Shown: positions 1-4,772, numbered from the stretch's first letter. The stretch: 5,447 bases of DNA from Methylocystaceae bacterium (GCA_003152255.1 PLZT01000505.1:7181-12627); one strand, 5' to 3'. A program made the numbers and translations. The notes: generated from the letters alone by a model not told the origin.

Positions 1-452
1 CGGATCTCGGCGGTCGCAACCGTGTCGTTCTCGTTGATGATCGGCACTGCGCGCAGATCGAGCAGCCGGTTGAGACATTCGCGCGCATAGAGATAACGTC
101 GGCGCTCCTCGGTGTCGCCAAAGGTTACGAGTATCTGGCCGGCCACCAGGCCGCGCTCGGCGAGAACTTGCGCCCAGATTCGGGCCAGCGCGATTTGGCC
201 GACGGCGGCGGCGGCCTGGCTGTCCTCCAGCGGCAGGGCGCCCGGCGGCAGGCCGAGCACGCTGCGCCCCAGCGCCACCGAGCCGGACGACACCACCAAC
301 ACCTCCGCGCCGCGCCGATGCAGCGCCAGCAGATCGTCGGCGAGGCGCTCCAGCCAATTAAGCTTGACGGCGGCCTCGCGCGGCTCGACCAGCAGCGAGG
401 AGCCGACCTTGACGACGATGCGGCGAAAGGAATCGAGCGAGGGCGTGGACAC
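1..452 (-). CDS. proB: Glutamate 5-kinase, N-terminal part (cut by window start)
   Basis: ProB phosphorylates glutamate to glutamyl-5-phosphate, the first committed step of proline synthesis, in the cytoplasm. The visible 150 residues carry the hallmarks of the amino-acid kinase fold: KVGSSLLV near residues 15-22, the VSSGSVALG loop near 54-62, QAAAAVGQ near 79-86, and the NENDTVA substrate and nucleotide site near 140-146. Homologues are about 370 residues, often with a C-terminal PUA domain, so more than half of the gene lies beyond the left edge. I chose the GTG at 450-452, which gives [19 protein letters not shown] and fits the family N-terminus. No in-frame ATG lies close upstream. The Shine-Dalgarno is weak (a GGA six bases before the start). 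It follows mobB on the same strand after a 139-bp gap, so co-transcription is possible but not shown. The usual alphaproteobacterial neighbour obgE is not upstream here. Confidence 0.95.
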   Translation of the reverse strand, partial: MSTPSLDSFRRIVVKVGSSLLVEPREAAVKLNWLERLADDLLALHRRGAEVLVVSSGSVALGRSVLGLPPGALPLEDSQAAAAVGQIALARIWAQVLAERGLVAGQILVTFGDTEERRRYLYARECLNRLLDLRAVPIINENDTVATAEI

Positions 453-591
453 GGCTAATCCGTTATGACTCGCCGCGGCGGGGCGTCGATGTGGGATTGG
501 GAAGGCTGACTAACATGCGTCCGAGGGCGGCCACAAGGCGCGATCGGCGCGCCTGATTCGCCCGAGCCGCGCCGGGAGACGGCTTTGCATT

Positions 592-1101
592 TCAACCAAG
601 TTCTCCGATCGGCCGGGCGGCGGACAAGACCGCCGCCGCCAAGGCGGAAAGGTCGCTGAGCGGCAGGATGGGAACGCGCGCCTGAGGACACGGATCGTCC
701 GAGGTCATTAGCACGATGGCGGGGTCTTCCGGGTGGAGAAGCGGCTTGCCGACCTCGGCGCGCCAGATCTCGATTTTCGGGATAGGCTCGCGCTTGAACC
801 CTTCCACGATGACGAGATCGCATTCCGAAAGCTTGCCGAGAAGTTCGGTCAGCGAAGGCTCCGCCTCGCCGCGCAGCTCGTGCATCAACGCCCATCTTGT
901 GTCGGAGACGACGAGCACTTCGGAAGCTCCGGCCTGCCGGTGAGTCCAGGAGTCCTTGCCGGGCTTGTCCACGTCGAAATTGTGATGCGCGTGCTTGATC
1001 GTCGAAACCCGCAGACCCTCGCCGGTCAGCAGGGGAATGAGCCGCGCGAGCAGTGTCGTCTTCCCGGACCCGCTCCATCCGGCGAGCCCGATCACCCGCA
1101 T
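592..1101 (-). CDS. mobB: Molybdopterin-guanine dinucleotide biosynthesis adapter MobB
   Basis: MobB is a P-loop GTP-binding protein that assists MobA in attaching GMP to molybdopterin, giving the MGD cofactor of DMSO-reductase-family enzymes such as nitrate reductase and formate dehydrogenase. The 169-residue product has the Walker A motif GWSGSGKT at residues 8-15 and the family signature IKHAHHNFDVDKPGKDS at 35-51, followed by WTHRQAGA. A Walker-B-like DLVIVEGFK lies at 95-103, and the conserved PIPKIEIWR follows. The length is typical for the family. The ATG at 1099-1101 is preceded by a GGAAA about nine bases upstream. mobA is not adjacent in this window. The start faces a 400-bp stretch without genes, which presumably holds its promoter. 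The family call is firm. Whether MobB is essential for cofactor assembly varies between organisms. Confidence 0.95.
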   Translation of the reverse strand: MRVIGLAGWSGSGKTTLLARLIPLLTGEGLRVSTIKHAHHNFDVDKPGKDSWTHRQAGASEVLVVSDTRWALMHELRGEAEPSLTELLGKLSECDLVIVEGFKREPIPKIEIWRAEVGKPLLHPEDPAIVLMTSDDPCPQARVPILPLSDLSALAAAVLSAARPIGELG

Positions 1102-1502
1102 CGATTATCGTTTCCGGGCGCGCCGGCGGGCGTGGCGATCGCGAACCCCTTTGTGTTCCCCTGAAAGAACGGCATGTTATCACCCATTATCTGGCCATGG
1201 CCGGACGCCGCCAGACGGCCTCCAGGTGTCGCCTGGATGTTACGTCAAGAAAGCCATGCGCGAGCGGCGGTCAATCAAACAGGCGGCGCTCGCGACCGCA
1301 CGGCCGATATAGCGTAGCCTCGGTCTTACACGTAACAACCACATATGTAACGCGCCATGAGCCTGGCTTTTTCGCGCGAGTCATCGGCTATTCCGAAATG
1401 CCGATGGAGCGCGGCGTCAAGGCTTTCGACCGACCCGCGGTGGTAGGAATCGGGGATACGAACCAGCCAGGCCGACATCTGGAGCCGCTTGAGTGAGAAA
1501 CC
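1102..1502. other. Intergenic region between mobB and chaB, no gene seen
   Basis: These 401 bp separate the divergent mobB and chaB starts and presumably hold both promoters, but I cannot place a convincing -35/-10 pair. Open frames exist on both strands, but none resembles a protein family and none has a good ribosome site. Two details stand out. One is a small inverted repeat TCCAGG-N5-CCTGGA at 1221-1237. The other is an AT-rich patch at 1326-1351 with GTAAC twice, 15 bp apart, and the palindrome ACATATGT at 1341-1348 region. A regulator site is possible but unproven. Confidence 0.6.
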
Positions 1503-1715
1503 ATGCCTTACGCCAACAATGACGACCTTCCGCCGTCGGTGCGCGATCATCTGCCTTTCCACGCCCAGGACATCTTCCGCGCGGCGTTCAACAACGCCTA
1601 TGAAGCGCATTTCGATGACCCCCATCGCGAGGAGATCGCCTTCAGGATCGCCTGGGCGGCGGTGAAGCGGAAATACCGCAAGATGGGCGATCAGTGGGTC
1701 GCGCGCGAAGCATGA
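1503..1715 (+). CDS. chaB: ChaB-family small protein
   Basis: This 70-residue cytoplasmic protein matches the ChaB family, whose E. coli member is 76 residues and was named as a putative regulator of the ChaA cation/proton antiporter. The biochemical role of the family remains unclear. It opens MPYANNDDLPPSVRDHLPFHAQDIFRAAFNNA, matching the family pattern of MPY, then DLP, then LP-HAQDI, then AFN-A. The second family block, REEIAFRIAWAAVKRKYRK at about residues 42-60, is also present, followed by a short charged tail. The start is preceded by a purine-rich GAGTGAGAAA. No chaA or other transporter is adjacent, so it stands alone between divergent mobB and the convergent tRNA gene. Many bacteria carry such orphan copies. 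The family assignment is strong and any transport role is inference. Confidence 0.92.
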   Translation: MPYANNDDLPPSVRDHLPFHAQDIFRAAFNNAYEAHFDDPHREEIAFRIAWAAVKRKYRKMGDQWVAREA

Positions 1716-1986
1716 TGACGGCGGGTTTCCAGTCGAGGAACGCGATCGATCCGCGCTTGTCCACCCGTCTTGCACTTCCGTCGGCGGCTTCCGACCCCGC
1801 GGTCGCGGCGCCCGAACTCCCGATCTGTGGGTTTAAAGTTTGCCGCCAAGCCTGACCATTGAAAGAGCCCGGCGCACCGTCGCGGCCTGTGCATAACTCG
1901 CGGCCCGGCTCAGGGCTTGGTGCTGGATTGGTTCTGAAGAGCAATCCGAAGGGAACGAAAAACATCTTATAAGTAATTGTTTTTCC
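1716..1986. other. Convergent intergenic region after chaB and tRNA-Trp
   Basis: This 271-bp stretch lies between the 3' ends of chaB and tRNA-Trp. No open frame here resembles a protein. A small inverted repeat GTCGG-N6-CCGAC sits at 1780-1795, about 65 bp after the chaB stop. It has no T-run, so it is at best a weak terminator candidate. The tRNA-proximal end is AT-rich and is described separately. Confidence 0.55.
1957..1985 (-). terminator. Possible AT-rich hairpin just after tRNA-Trp
   Basis: The arms GAAAAACA (1957-1964) and TGTTTTTC (1978-1985) form a perfect 8-bp inverted repeat around a 13-base spacer that itself contains the palindrome CTTATAAG. It begins two bases past the encoded CCA of the tRNA. 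Read on the minus strand, the second arm ends in TTTTTC. The position suits transcript termination or 3' processing, but an A/T stem is weak, so this is tentative. Confidence 0.3.
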
Positions 1987-2062
1987 TGGCAGGAGTGGCA
2001 GGGCTCGAACCTGCGACCCCCGGTTTTGGAGACCGGTGCTCTACCAATTGAGCTACACTCCT
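1987..2062 (-). tRNA. tRNA-Trp (anticodon CCA)
   Basis: The minus strand folds into a complete cloverleaf. The 7-bp acceptor stem is AGGAGTG with CACTCCT. The D arm is GCTC-AATTGGTA-GAGC. The anticodon arm is CCGGT-CTCCAAA-ACCGG, with anticodon CCA reading UGG. A five-base variable loop follows, and the T arm is GCAGG-TTCGAGC-CCTGC. The discriminator is G at 1990, and the terminal CCA is encoded at 1989-1987. The body is 73 nt, 76 with CCA. The gene is intact. In many alphaproteobacteria this tRNA precedes secE-nusG; here it is followed by non-coding DNA and the convergent chaB. Confidence 0.98.
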
Positions 2063-2115
2063 ACGGGACGCGAAGCCCATCCCTTGGGACGGACTTGCCC
2101 TGGACGCCTGGATGG

Positions 2116-2133
2116 CCCGTCTCTCGAGACGGG
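2116..2133. other. Small perfect hairpin between the DUF1348 gene and tRNA-Trp
   Basis: CCCGTCT and AGACGGG form a 7-bp stem closed by the tetraloop CTCG, about 110 bp past the stop of the DUF1348 gene and 54 bp before the tRNA. It lacks a T-run on either strand, so a Rho-independent terminator is unlikely. An RNA-stabilising 3' structure or a chance palindrome fits equally well. The rest of the 181-bp gap shows no clear tRNA promoter that I can defend. Confidence 0.35.
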
Positions 2134-2243
2134 AGTTCACCGGGCGCCCATGCCGCGCCCGCCTTCAATGCCGCAACGACGCATGAGATGCAAGAGGCCC
2201 GTCGCGACGGCGATCGACTTTCGCCTCCAGTTTCGCCCTGGCT

Positions 2244-2708
2244 CTATAGTCCGAGATCGCTCAACGACGAGTGGTCCGCCGGGCGCGGCCCCAGCGGCCA
2301 GTGGTATTTTCGCTCCGACTCCTTGATTGGCAGGTCGTTGATGCTGGCGATGCGCACGCGCATCAGGCCATGCTCGTCAAACTCCCAGTTCTCGTTGCCG
2401 TAGGATCGGAACCACTCGCCGCGATCGTCATGCCACTCATAGGCGAAGCGTACGGCGATTCGATTGTCGCGCCACGTCCAGACTTCCTTGATCAGCCGGT
2501 AGTCCAGCTCACGCGCCCACTTACGCGTCAGGAAGGCGACAATTTCCTCGCGGCCTCGCAAGAACTCGGAGCGATTGCGCCAACGGCTGTCCGGCGTATA
2601 GGCCTCGGCCACTCGCGCGGGATCGCGCGAGTTCCAGGCGTCCTCGGCCATGCGCGCCTTTTGCGCGGCGCTCTGTTGGTCGAAGGGCGGAAAGGGCGGG
2701 CGGCTCAA
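2244..2708 (-). CDS. DUF1348 / NTF2-like superfamily protein
   Basis: The 154-residue product belongs to the DUF1348 group of the NTF2/SnoaL-like superfamily, small cone-shaped alpha+beta proteins that often bind small ligands or act as enzymes. The role of this group is not established. Family segments are clear: RPPFPPF at the N-terminus, [10 protein letters not shown] near 21-30, [10 protein letters not shown] near 37-46, [19 protein letters not shown] near 59-77, RFAYEWHDD near 87-95, and [15 protein letters not shown] near 102-116, then [11 protein letters not shown] start at TTG 2706-2708 because it restores the usual N-terminus and has GGAG seven bases upstream. An ATG at 2726-2728 is out of frame. 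The gene begins 19 bp after the pal stop on the same strand, so the two are probably co-transcribed. There is no signal peptide, so it is presumably cytoplasmic. Confidence 0.93.
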   Translation of the reverse strand: MSRPPFPPFDQQSAAQKARMAEDAWNSRDPARVAEAYTPDSRWRNRSEFLRGREEIVAFLTRKWARELDYRLIKEVWTWRDNRIAVRFAYEWHDDRGEWFRSYGNENWEFDEHGLMRVRIASINDLPIKESERKYHWPLGPRPADHSSLSDLGL

Positions 2709-2728
2709 GCCGCTTCTCCGCGGCTCAT
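2700..2728 (-). promoter_or_regulatory. pal to DUF1348 junction: mini-ORF, repeated 6-mer and two exclusive hairpins
   Basis: The pal stop overlaps an ATG (TGATG) that opens a 7-codon frame, whose TGA stop overlaps the TTG start of the DUF1348 gene (TTGA). AGCCGC occurs at 2725-2720 and again at 2705-2700. The first copy can pair with GCGGCT (2713-2708) and display the ribosome site in the loop GGAGAA. Alternatively GCGGC (2713-2709) can pair with GCCGC (2704-2700), putting the start codon in the tetraloop TTGA. This geometry suits translational coupling, which is an inference. Confidence 0.45.
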
Positions 2729-3246
2729 CAATTCGCGCCTTTCAGCACGGTGACCGCGCGGCGGTTCTGCGACCAGCAGGAAATGTCGTCACAGACCGCG
2801 ACCGGACGCTCCTTGCCGAAGCTCGTCGTATGGATGCGCGAGGCGGCTACGCCATGAGAAGCGAGATAATTCTTGGTCACCTCGGCGCGGCGGGCGCCCA
2901 AGGCGAAGTTATATTCGCGAGTGCCGCGCTCGTCGGCGTGGCCTTCGACGGTGAAGGCGTAGCGCGGATAGCGGCTCAGCCACTCCGCCTGTTTGTCGAG
3001 CGTCGCCTGGGCGGTCGAGGTGAGTTCGGTGGAGTCGGTTTCGAAGAACACGCGGTCGCCGACATTAACCACGAAATCCTGCGCGCTGCCGGGGGTGTTG
3101 GCCCCGCCGCGTCCATAGCCGGCGCCATACTGGTTGGCGCCGCCGGCTGCTTCGTCGGCCGCGTTTTTGGCGCAGCCGGTGATGGCCAGCGCCGCGGTCA
3201 ACGCGACGGCGAGCTTCGCGGCGCGTAGGCCTTGGGCAAACTGCAT
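2728..3246 (-). CDS. pal: Peptidoglycan-associated lipoprotein Pal
   Basis: Pal is an outer-membrane lipoprotein that binds peptidoglycan in the periplasm and works with the Tol proteins to pull in the outer membrane during division. The 172-residue product opens with a lipoprotein signal peptide: charged [11 protein letters not shown], a hydrophobic stretch, and the lipobox ITGC with Cys25 as the lipidated residue. A short Gly/Ala/Asn-rich linker follows. The OmpA-like domain runs from about residue 58 to the end, with [32 protein letters not shown] (peptidoglycan-binding region) and the alphaproteobacterial [17 protein letters not shown] ending. I use the ATG at 3244-3246 because GGGAG lies seven bases before it. 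An upstream in-frame TTG at 3273 is less likely. tolB is not upstream, so pal seems to have its own promoter in the adjacent 397-bp region. It is followed closely by the DUF1348 gene. Confidence 0.96.
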   Translation of the reverse strand: MQFAQGLRAAKLAVALTAALAITGCAKNAADEAAGGANQYGAGYGRGGANTPGSAQDFVVNVGDRVFFETDSTELTSTAQATLDKQAEWLSRYPRYAFTVEGHADERGTREYNFALGARRAEVTKNYLASHGVAASRIHTTSFGKERPVAVCDDISCWSQNRRAVTVLKGAN

Positions 3247-3312
3247 GATTCTACTCCCGTGATGGATAAGCAAGGAAACCTGACGCCAGTCCTAATCACG
3301 CGTGGTTAAGCG

Positions 3313-3339
3313 AAGGTTTTGGAAACCTTGATTCAAGGT
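3313..3339. repeat. Two overlapping perfect inverted repeats upstream of pal
   Basis: AAGGTTT (3313-3319), spacer TGG, AAACCTT (3323-3329) forms a perfect 7-bp inverted repeat. Its right arm overlaps a second perfect one: ACCTTGA (3325-3331), one base, TCAAGGT (3333-3339). The half-site AAGGT/ACCTT therefore occurs three times in alternating orientation. ACCTTCC recurs at 3387-3393 and 3422-3428. The array is 67-94 bp before the pal start, a position that suits an operator. The alternating pairing could also form an RNA switch if the site is transcribed. Confidence 0.55.
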
Positions 3340-3350
3340 CAATGAAGCCT

Positions 3351-3366
3351 GTTGCATTTATGCAAC
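3351..3366. promoter_or_regulatory. Perfect palindrome GTTGCAT-TT-ATGCAAC
   Basis: Two 7-bp arms flank a two-base centre, making a 16-bp dyad typical of a homodimeric regulator site. It lies 105-120 bp upstream of the pal start and on the far side of the AAGGT array. The regulator is unknown, and I do not recognise the motif as belonging to a named family. Confidence 0.45.
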
Positions 3367-3396
3367 TGCGTTCATGCTTAATGAGAACCTTCCTGG

Positions 3397-3411
3397 TTAA
3401 CGGAAGATGAA
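3397..3411 (+). promoter_or_regulatory. Candidate CtrA box (TTAA-N7-TGAA)
   Basis: The alphaproteobacterial cell-cycle regulator CtrA binds TTAA-N7-TTAA. This site has one mismatch in the second half. Read on the other strand it ends TTAACCA, close to the CtrA half-site TTAACCAT. A second TTAACCA is on the minus strand near 3303-3309. Such short motifs occur by chance, so this is a candidate only. Confidence 0.3.
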
Positions 3412-3603
3412 CGGCGCGTCGACCTTCCATCGCTCGGTCTCCTCGCGATCAGCCCACGAGACGATCATGTGAACGCGTCGCGAGGCGGGTTCATCAAATT
3501 TGGCTGGTCGACAGACTCTCATTTTGGACCGCTTACCGCCCGAAGCCGGCGCAAGCATGGCGCGCGCAAATTTGTCTCCGCTGGACCTTGGGCTTCATCA
3601 TTG

Positions 3604-3618
3604 TTAGCTTTGCGTTAA
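3604..3618 (+). promoter_or_regulatory. Candidate CtrA box (TTAG-N7-TTAA)
   Basis: TTAG at 3604-3607 and TTAA at 3615-3618 are spaced by exactly seven bases, one mismatch from the CtrA consensus TTAA-N7-TTAA. The site is 25 bp before the ATG of the lipoprotein gene, where it would overlap or adjoin the promoter. This is inferred from motif and position only. Confidence 0.35.
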
Positions 3619-3643
3619 GTTTTGCGCGGGGAGTTGGAGCCTG

Positions 3644-4273
3644 ATGGGCGATAGAACGACGTTACCGGTTGTTGGCCCGCGCGGCTGCGCGATCGCTTGC
3701 TGCGCCCTCATGCTCGCAGGCTGCCTCGACACCGCTGTCGATCTTGGCGCGCGGCAGGCGAGCGCGCAGCAGGCCACGCGTCGCTTCGTGGCCCGGCCGG
3801 GCGTCAGCCCGCATGGCGCGAGCCTCGCCTTCGCCAGCATCGAGGGACCGCCGGACGCCGTGGGCGCGCGCTTCAAGCAGCGCTTCGCGCAAACGGCGCA
3901 AGCGCGCGACGTGTCTTTCGTTCCCGCGGAGGCGGCGCAATATCGCTTGCGCGCCTATCTGACCGCCTCGCCGGCGCAAGGCGCGACGCGGCTCGCCTAT
4001 GTTCTCGATGTGTTCGACCGCCAGGGCCGGCGCGTGCAGCGCCTGACCGACGAGGCCGGCGTGAGGCCGGACGCCGATCCGTGGGAGGCCGTCGACGAGA
4101 GATCGCTCGCGCTCTTCGCCGATCGCGGCGCCGAGGAGGTTGCCGCCTTTCTCTCCAATACGCCCGAGGCGATCGCCGCGGCCGGCGGAGACGCGGGCGT
4201 ATCGGTGGCGGCCGCGCAGCATCCGCCAGCGGCGGAACTCCAGCGCCCGGGCGGCGTGGCGCAGATGCGCTAG
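3644..4273 (+). CDS. Uncharacterised lipoprotein, probably Hyphomicrobiales-restricted
   Basis: The 209-residue product has a lipoprotein signal peptide: a short N-region with Arg4 and Arg13, the hydrophobic run CAIACCALM, and the lipobox LAGC with Cys27. It is therefore predicted to be lipidated and exposed to the periplasm. After a low-complexity Ala/Gln stretch comes a folded-looking segment, about residues 45-175, with RFVARPGVSPHGASLAF, ARFKQRFAQTAQARDVSFV, a YRLRAYL strand, YVLDVFDRQGRRVQRL, and AAFLSNTPEAI near the end. The C-terminal 35 residues are Ala/Gly/Pro-rich and probably disordered. I recall similar lipoproteins of unknown function in Hyphomicrobiales but cannot name a characterised member. 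The ATG is preceded by GGAG four bases away and a second GGGGAG eleven bases away. The gene is divergent from pal, and GC-rich codon use matches its neighbours. The alternation of strand-like segments could suggest a Tol/Lpt-type assembly accessory, but that is speculation. Confidence 0.85.
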   Translation: MGDRTTLPVVGPRGCAIACCALMLAGCLDTAVDLGARQASAQQATRRFVARPGVSPHGASLAFASIEGPPDAVGARFKQRFAQTAQARDVSFVPAEAAQYRLRAYLTASPAQGATRLAYVLDVFDRQGRRVQRLTDEAGVRPDADPWEAVDERSLALFADRGAEEVAAFLSNTPEAIAAAGGDAGVSVAAAQHPPAAELQRPGGVAQMR

Positions 4274-4284
4274 CTTAGCCGCCC

Positions 4285-4308
4285 GCGGCCGTCGTTCGGC
4301 GACGCCGC
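4285..4308 (+). terminator. Hairpin 11 bp after the lipoprotein stop
   Basis: GCGG and CCGC plus CGTCG and CGACG make a 9-bp stem with a one-base bulge and the loop TTCGG. The position right after the stop codon suits a 3' end structure. No T-run follows, so Rho-independent termination would be inefficient. Confidence 0.35.
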
Positions 4309-4363
4309 GCATTCAAGCGACACAATGCCGCATGACGCATTTCGCCAGTCGAAGCACATCTCA

Positions 4364-4386
4364 CGATTAATTGCGACAAATAATCG
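4364..4386. repeat. AT-rich inverted repeat CGATTA-N11-TAATCG
   Basis: Perfect 6-bp arms at 4364-4369 and 4381-4386 lie in the most A/T-rich part of the gap between the lipoprotein gene and the small membrane gene. They could mark a promoter or operator for the small gene, 130-150 bp downstream. No -35/-10 pair is clear. Confidence 0.3.
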
Positions 4387-4466
4387 CAGCCGCTCACGCT
4401 TGTGCGCAATGGCAACCGCATTGCATTGCTCCACGCATCAACTGGCGCGATCGCCGATCGGCGCCT

Positions 4467-4494
4467 CGTGACGCGGGCGATGGCGCCCGTCACG
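4467..4494 (+). promoter_or_regulatory. Strong hairpin just upstream of the small-gene ribosome site
   Basis: CGTGAC plus GGGCG on the 5' side pair with CGCCC plus GTCACG on the 3' side, giving 11 base pairs with a two-base bulge (4473-4474) and the loop ATGG. The stem ends six bases before the AAGGAG ribosome site. It does not enclose that site, so it may stabilise the transcript, mark a processed 5' end, or act as a leader element. It lacks a T-run, so it is not a good terminator. Confidence 0.45.
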
Positions 4495-4500
4495 CTGTTC

Positions 4501-4506
4501 AAGGAG
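4501..4506 (+). promoter_or_regulatory. Perfect Shine-Dalgarno AAGGAG
   Basis: AAGGAG lies nine bases before the ATG at 4516 (twelve before the second ATG). It decides the start of the small membrane gene over the in-frame upstream ATG at 4402. Confidence 0.7.
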
Positions 4507-4515
4507 TGTCCTAGG

Positions 4516-4632
4516 ATGATGAGGCCCGATCAATATTATGCGATCCTTTCGATCATGAGATATGGCTCTCTGGTTCTCGCCATGCTCTTCGCCGGCAAGA
4601 TCGTCGCTTACGCCGCCGGGCTGCATCATTAA
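4516..4632 (+). CDS. 38-residue single-pass membrane protein, unknown
   Basis: A short frame encodes a 38-residue protein starting MMRPDQYYAILSIMRYGS and ending GLHH. Residues 17-36 (GSLVLAMLFAG, then KIVAYAAGL) can form one transmembrane helix with a single lysine (Lys28) inside it. Arg3 and Arg15 lie before the helix, suggesting an N-in orientation, and two histidines close the protein. The perfect AAGGAG nine bases upstream and the match of composition to a membrane helix support translation. A 76-residue version starting at 4402 would have to read through the hairpin and has an upstream part with no protein-like features. I do not recognise a family. Possibilities include a small subunit of a membrane complex, as in CydX- or KdpF-type proteins, or a stand-alone regulator. 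Nothing here identifies the partner. It converges on murJ. Confidence 0.7.
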   Translation: MMRPDQYYAILSIMRYGSLVLAMLFAGKIVAYAAGLHH

Positions 4633-4651
4633 TGGATTGACGCCGCGTCCG

Positions 4652-4695
4652 CGGCCCCTGTCATTGCCCGCGCGACGGAGCAATTCTAGGGGCCG
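4652..4695. repeat. Imperfect palindromic intergenic repeat
   Basis: CGGCCCCT (4652-4659) pairs perfectly with AGGGGCCG (4688-4695). Inside, ATTGC (4663-4667) pairs with GCAAT (4680-4684), and CCG (4668-4670) with CGG (4676-4678), around the loop CGCGA. The core GTCATTGC...GGAGCAAT resembles the GTCATTGCGAG...GAAGCAATCC intergenic palindromes that I recall from many bacterial genomes. The element lies between the convergent ends of the small gene and murJ, where it could also protect or terminate either transcript, though it has no T-run. Confidence 0.55.
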
Positions 4696-4772
4696 TCGCG
4701 ACACGATCGGACGCCGAGCCTTTCCTCGCGGAGGCCGGCAAATTCCAAGCGCATCGCATGGCGGCGGCGAGC

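Larger units (their letters stand above)
3247..3643. promoter_or_regulatory. Divergent regulatory region between pal and the lipoprotein gene
   Basis: This 397-bp non-coding stretch separates two divergent envelope genes and must serve at least their 5' ends. It is richer in A/T than its surroundings and contains several perfect palindromes and CtrA-like boxes, listed separately. Exact -35/-10 elements cannot be assigned by eye. No open frame in it has both a ribosome site and protein-like composition. Confidence 0.7.

Noticed and set aside
455..1183. Long minus-strand open frame (242 codons) across mobB
   Set aside because: It overlaps mobB in another frame, is Arg/Ser/Ala-rich with no family features, and is a product of GC-rich codon bias.
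1354..1373. GCCA/TGGC stem followed by TTTTT as a terminator
   Set aside because: The stem is only four base pairs, and no gene ends upstream on that strand.
1326..1775. Minus-strand open frame opposite chaB (149 codons)
   Set aside because: It is antisense to a clear ChaB gene. The part beyond chaB, at 1326-1500, resembles no family I know and has no good start.
3247..3273. Longer Pal starting at TTG 3273
   Set aside because: It would add nine residues before a normal signal peptide, and the GGAG-type ribosome site fits the ATG at 3246.
3247..3643. GANTC (CcrM methylation) sites as a special feature of the pal regulatory region
   Set aside because: Three sites occur here, but GANTC also appears at many places across the coding parts of the window, so there is no clear local enrichment.
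3662..4312. Minus-strand open frame opposite the lipoprotein gene
   Set aside because: It is Arg-rich and low in sequence complexity, while the plus frame has a signal peptide, lipobox and ribosome site.
4402..4515. 76-residue version of the small membrane protein
   Set aside because: The extra N-terminal part runs through the hairpin and lacks protein-like features, while the perfect AAGGAG points to the ATG at 4516.
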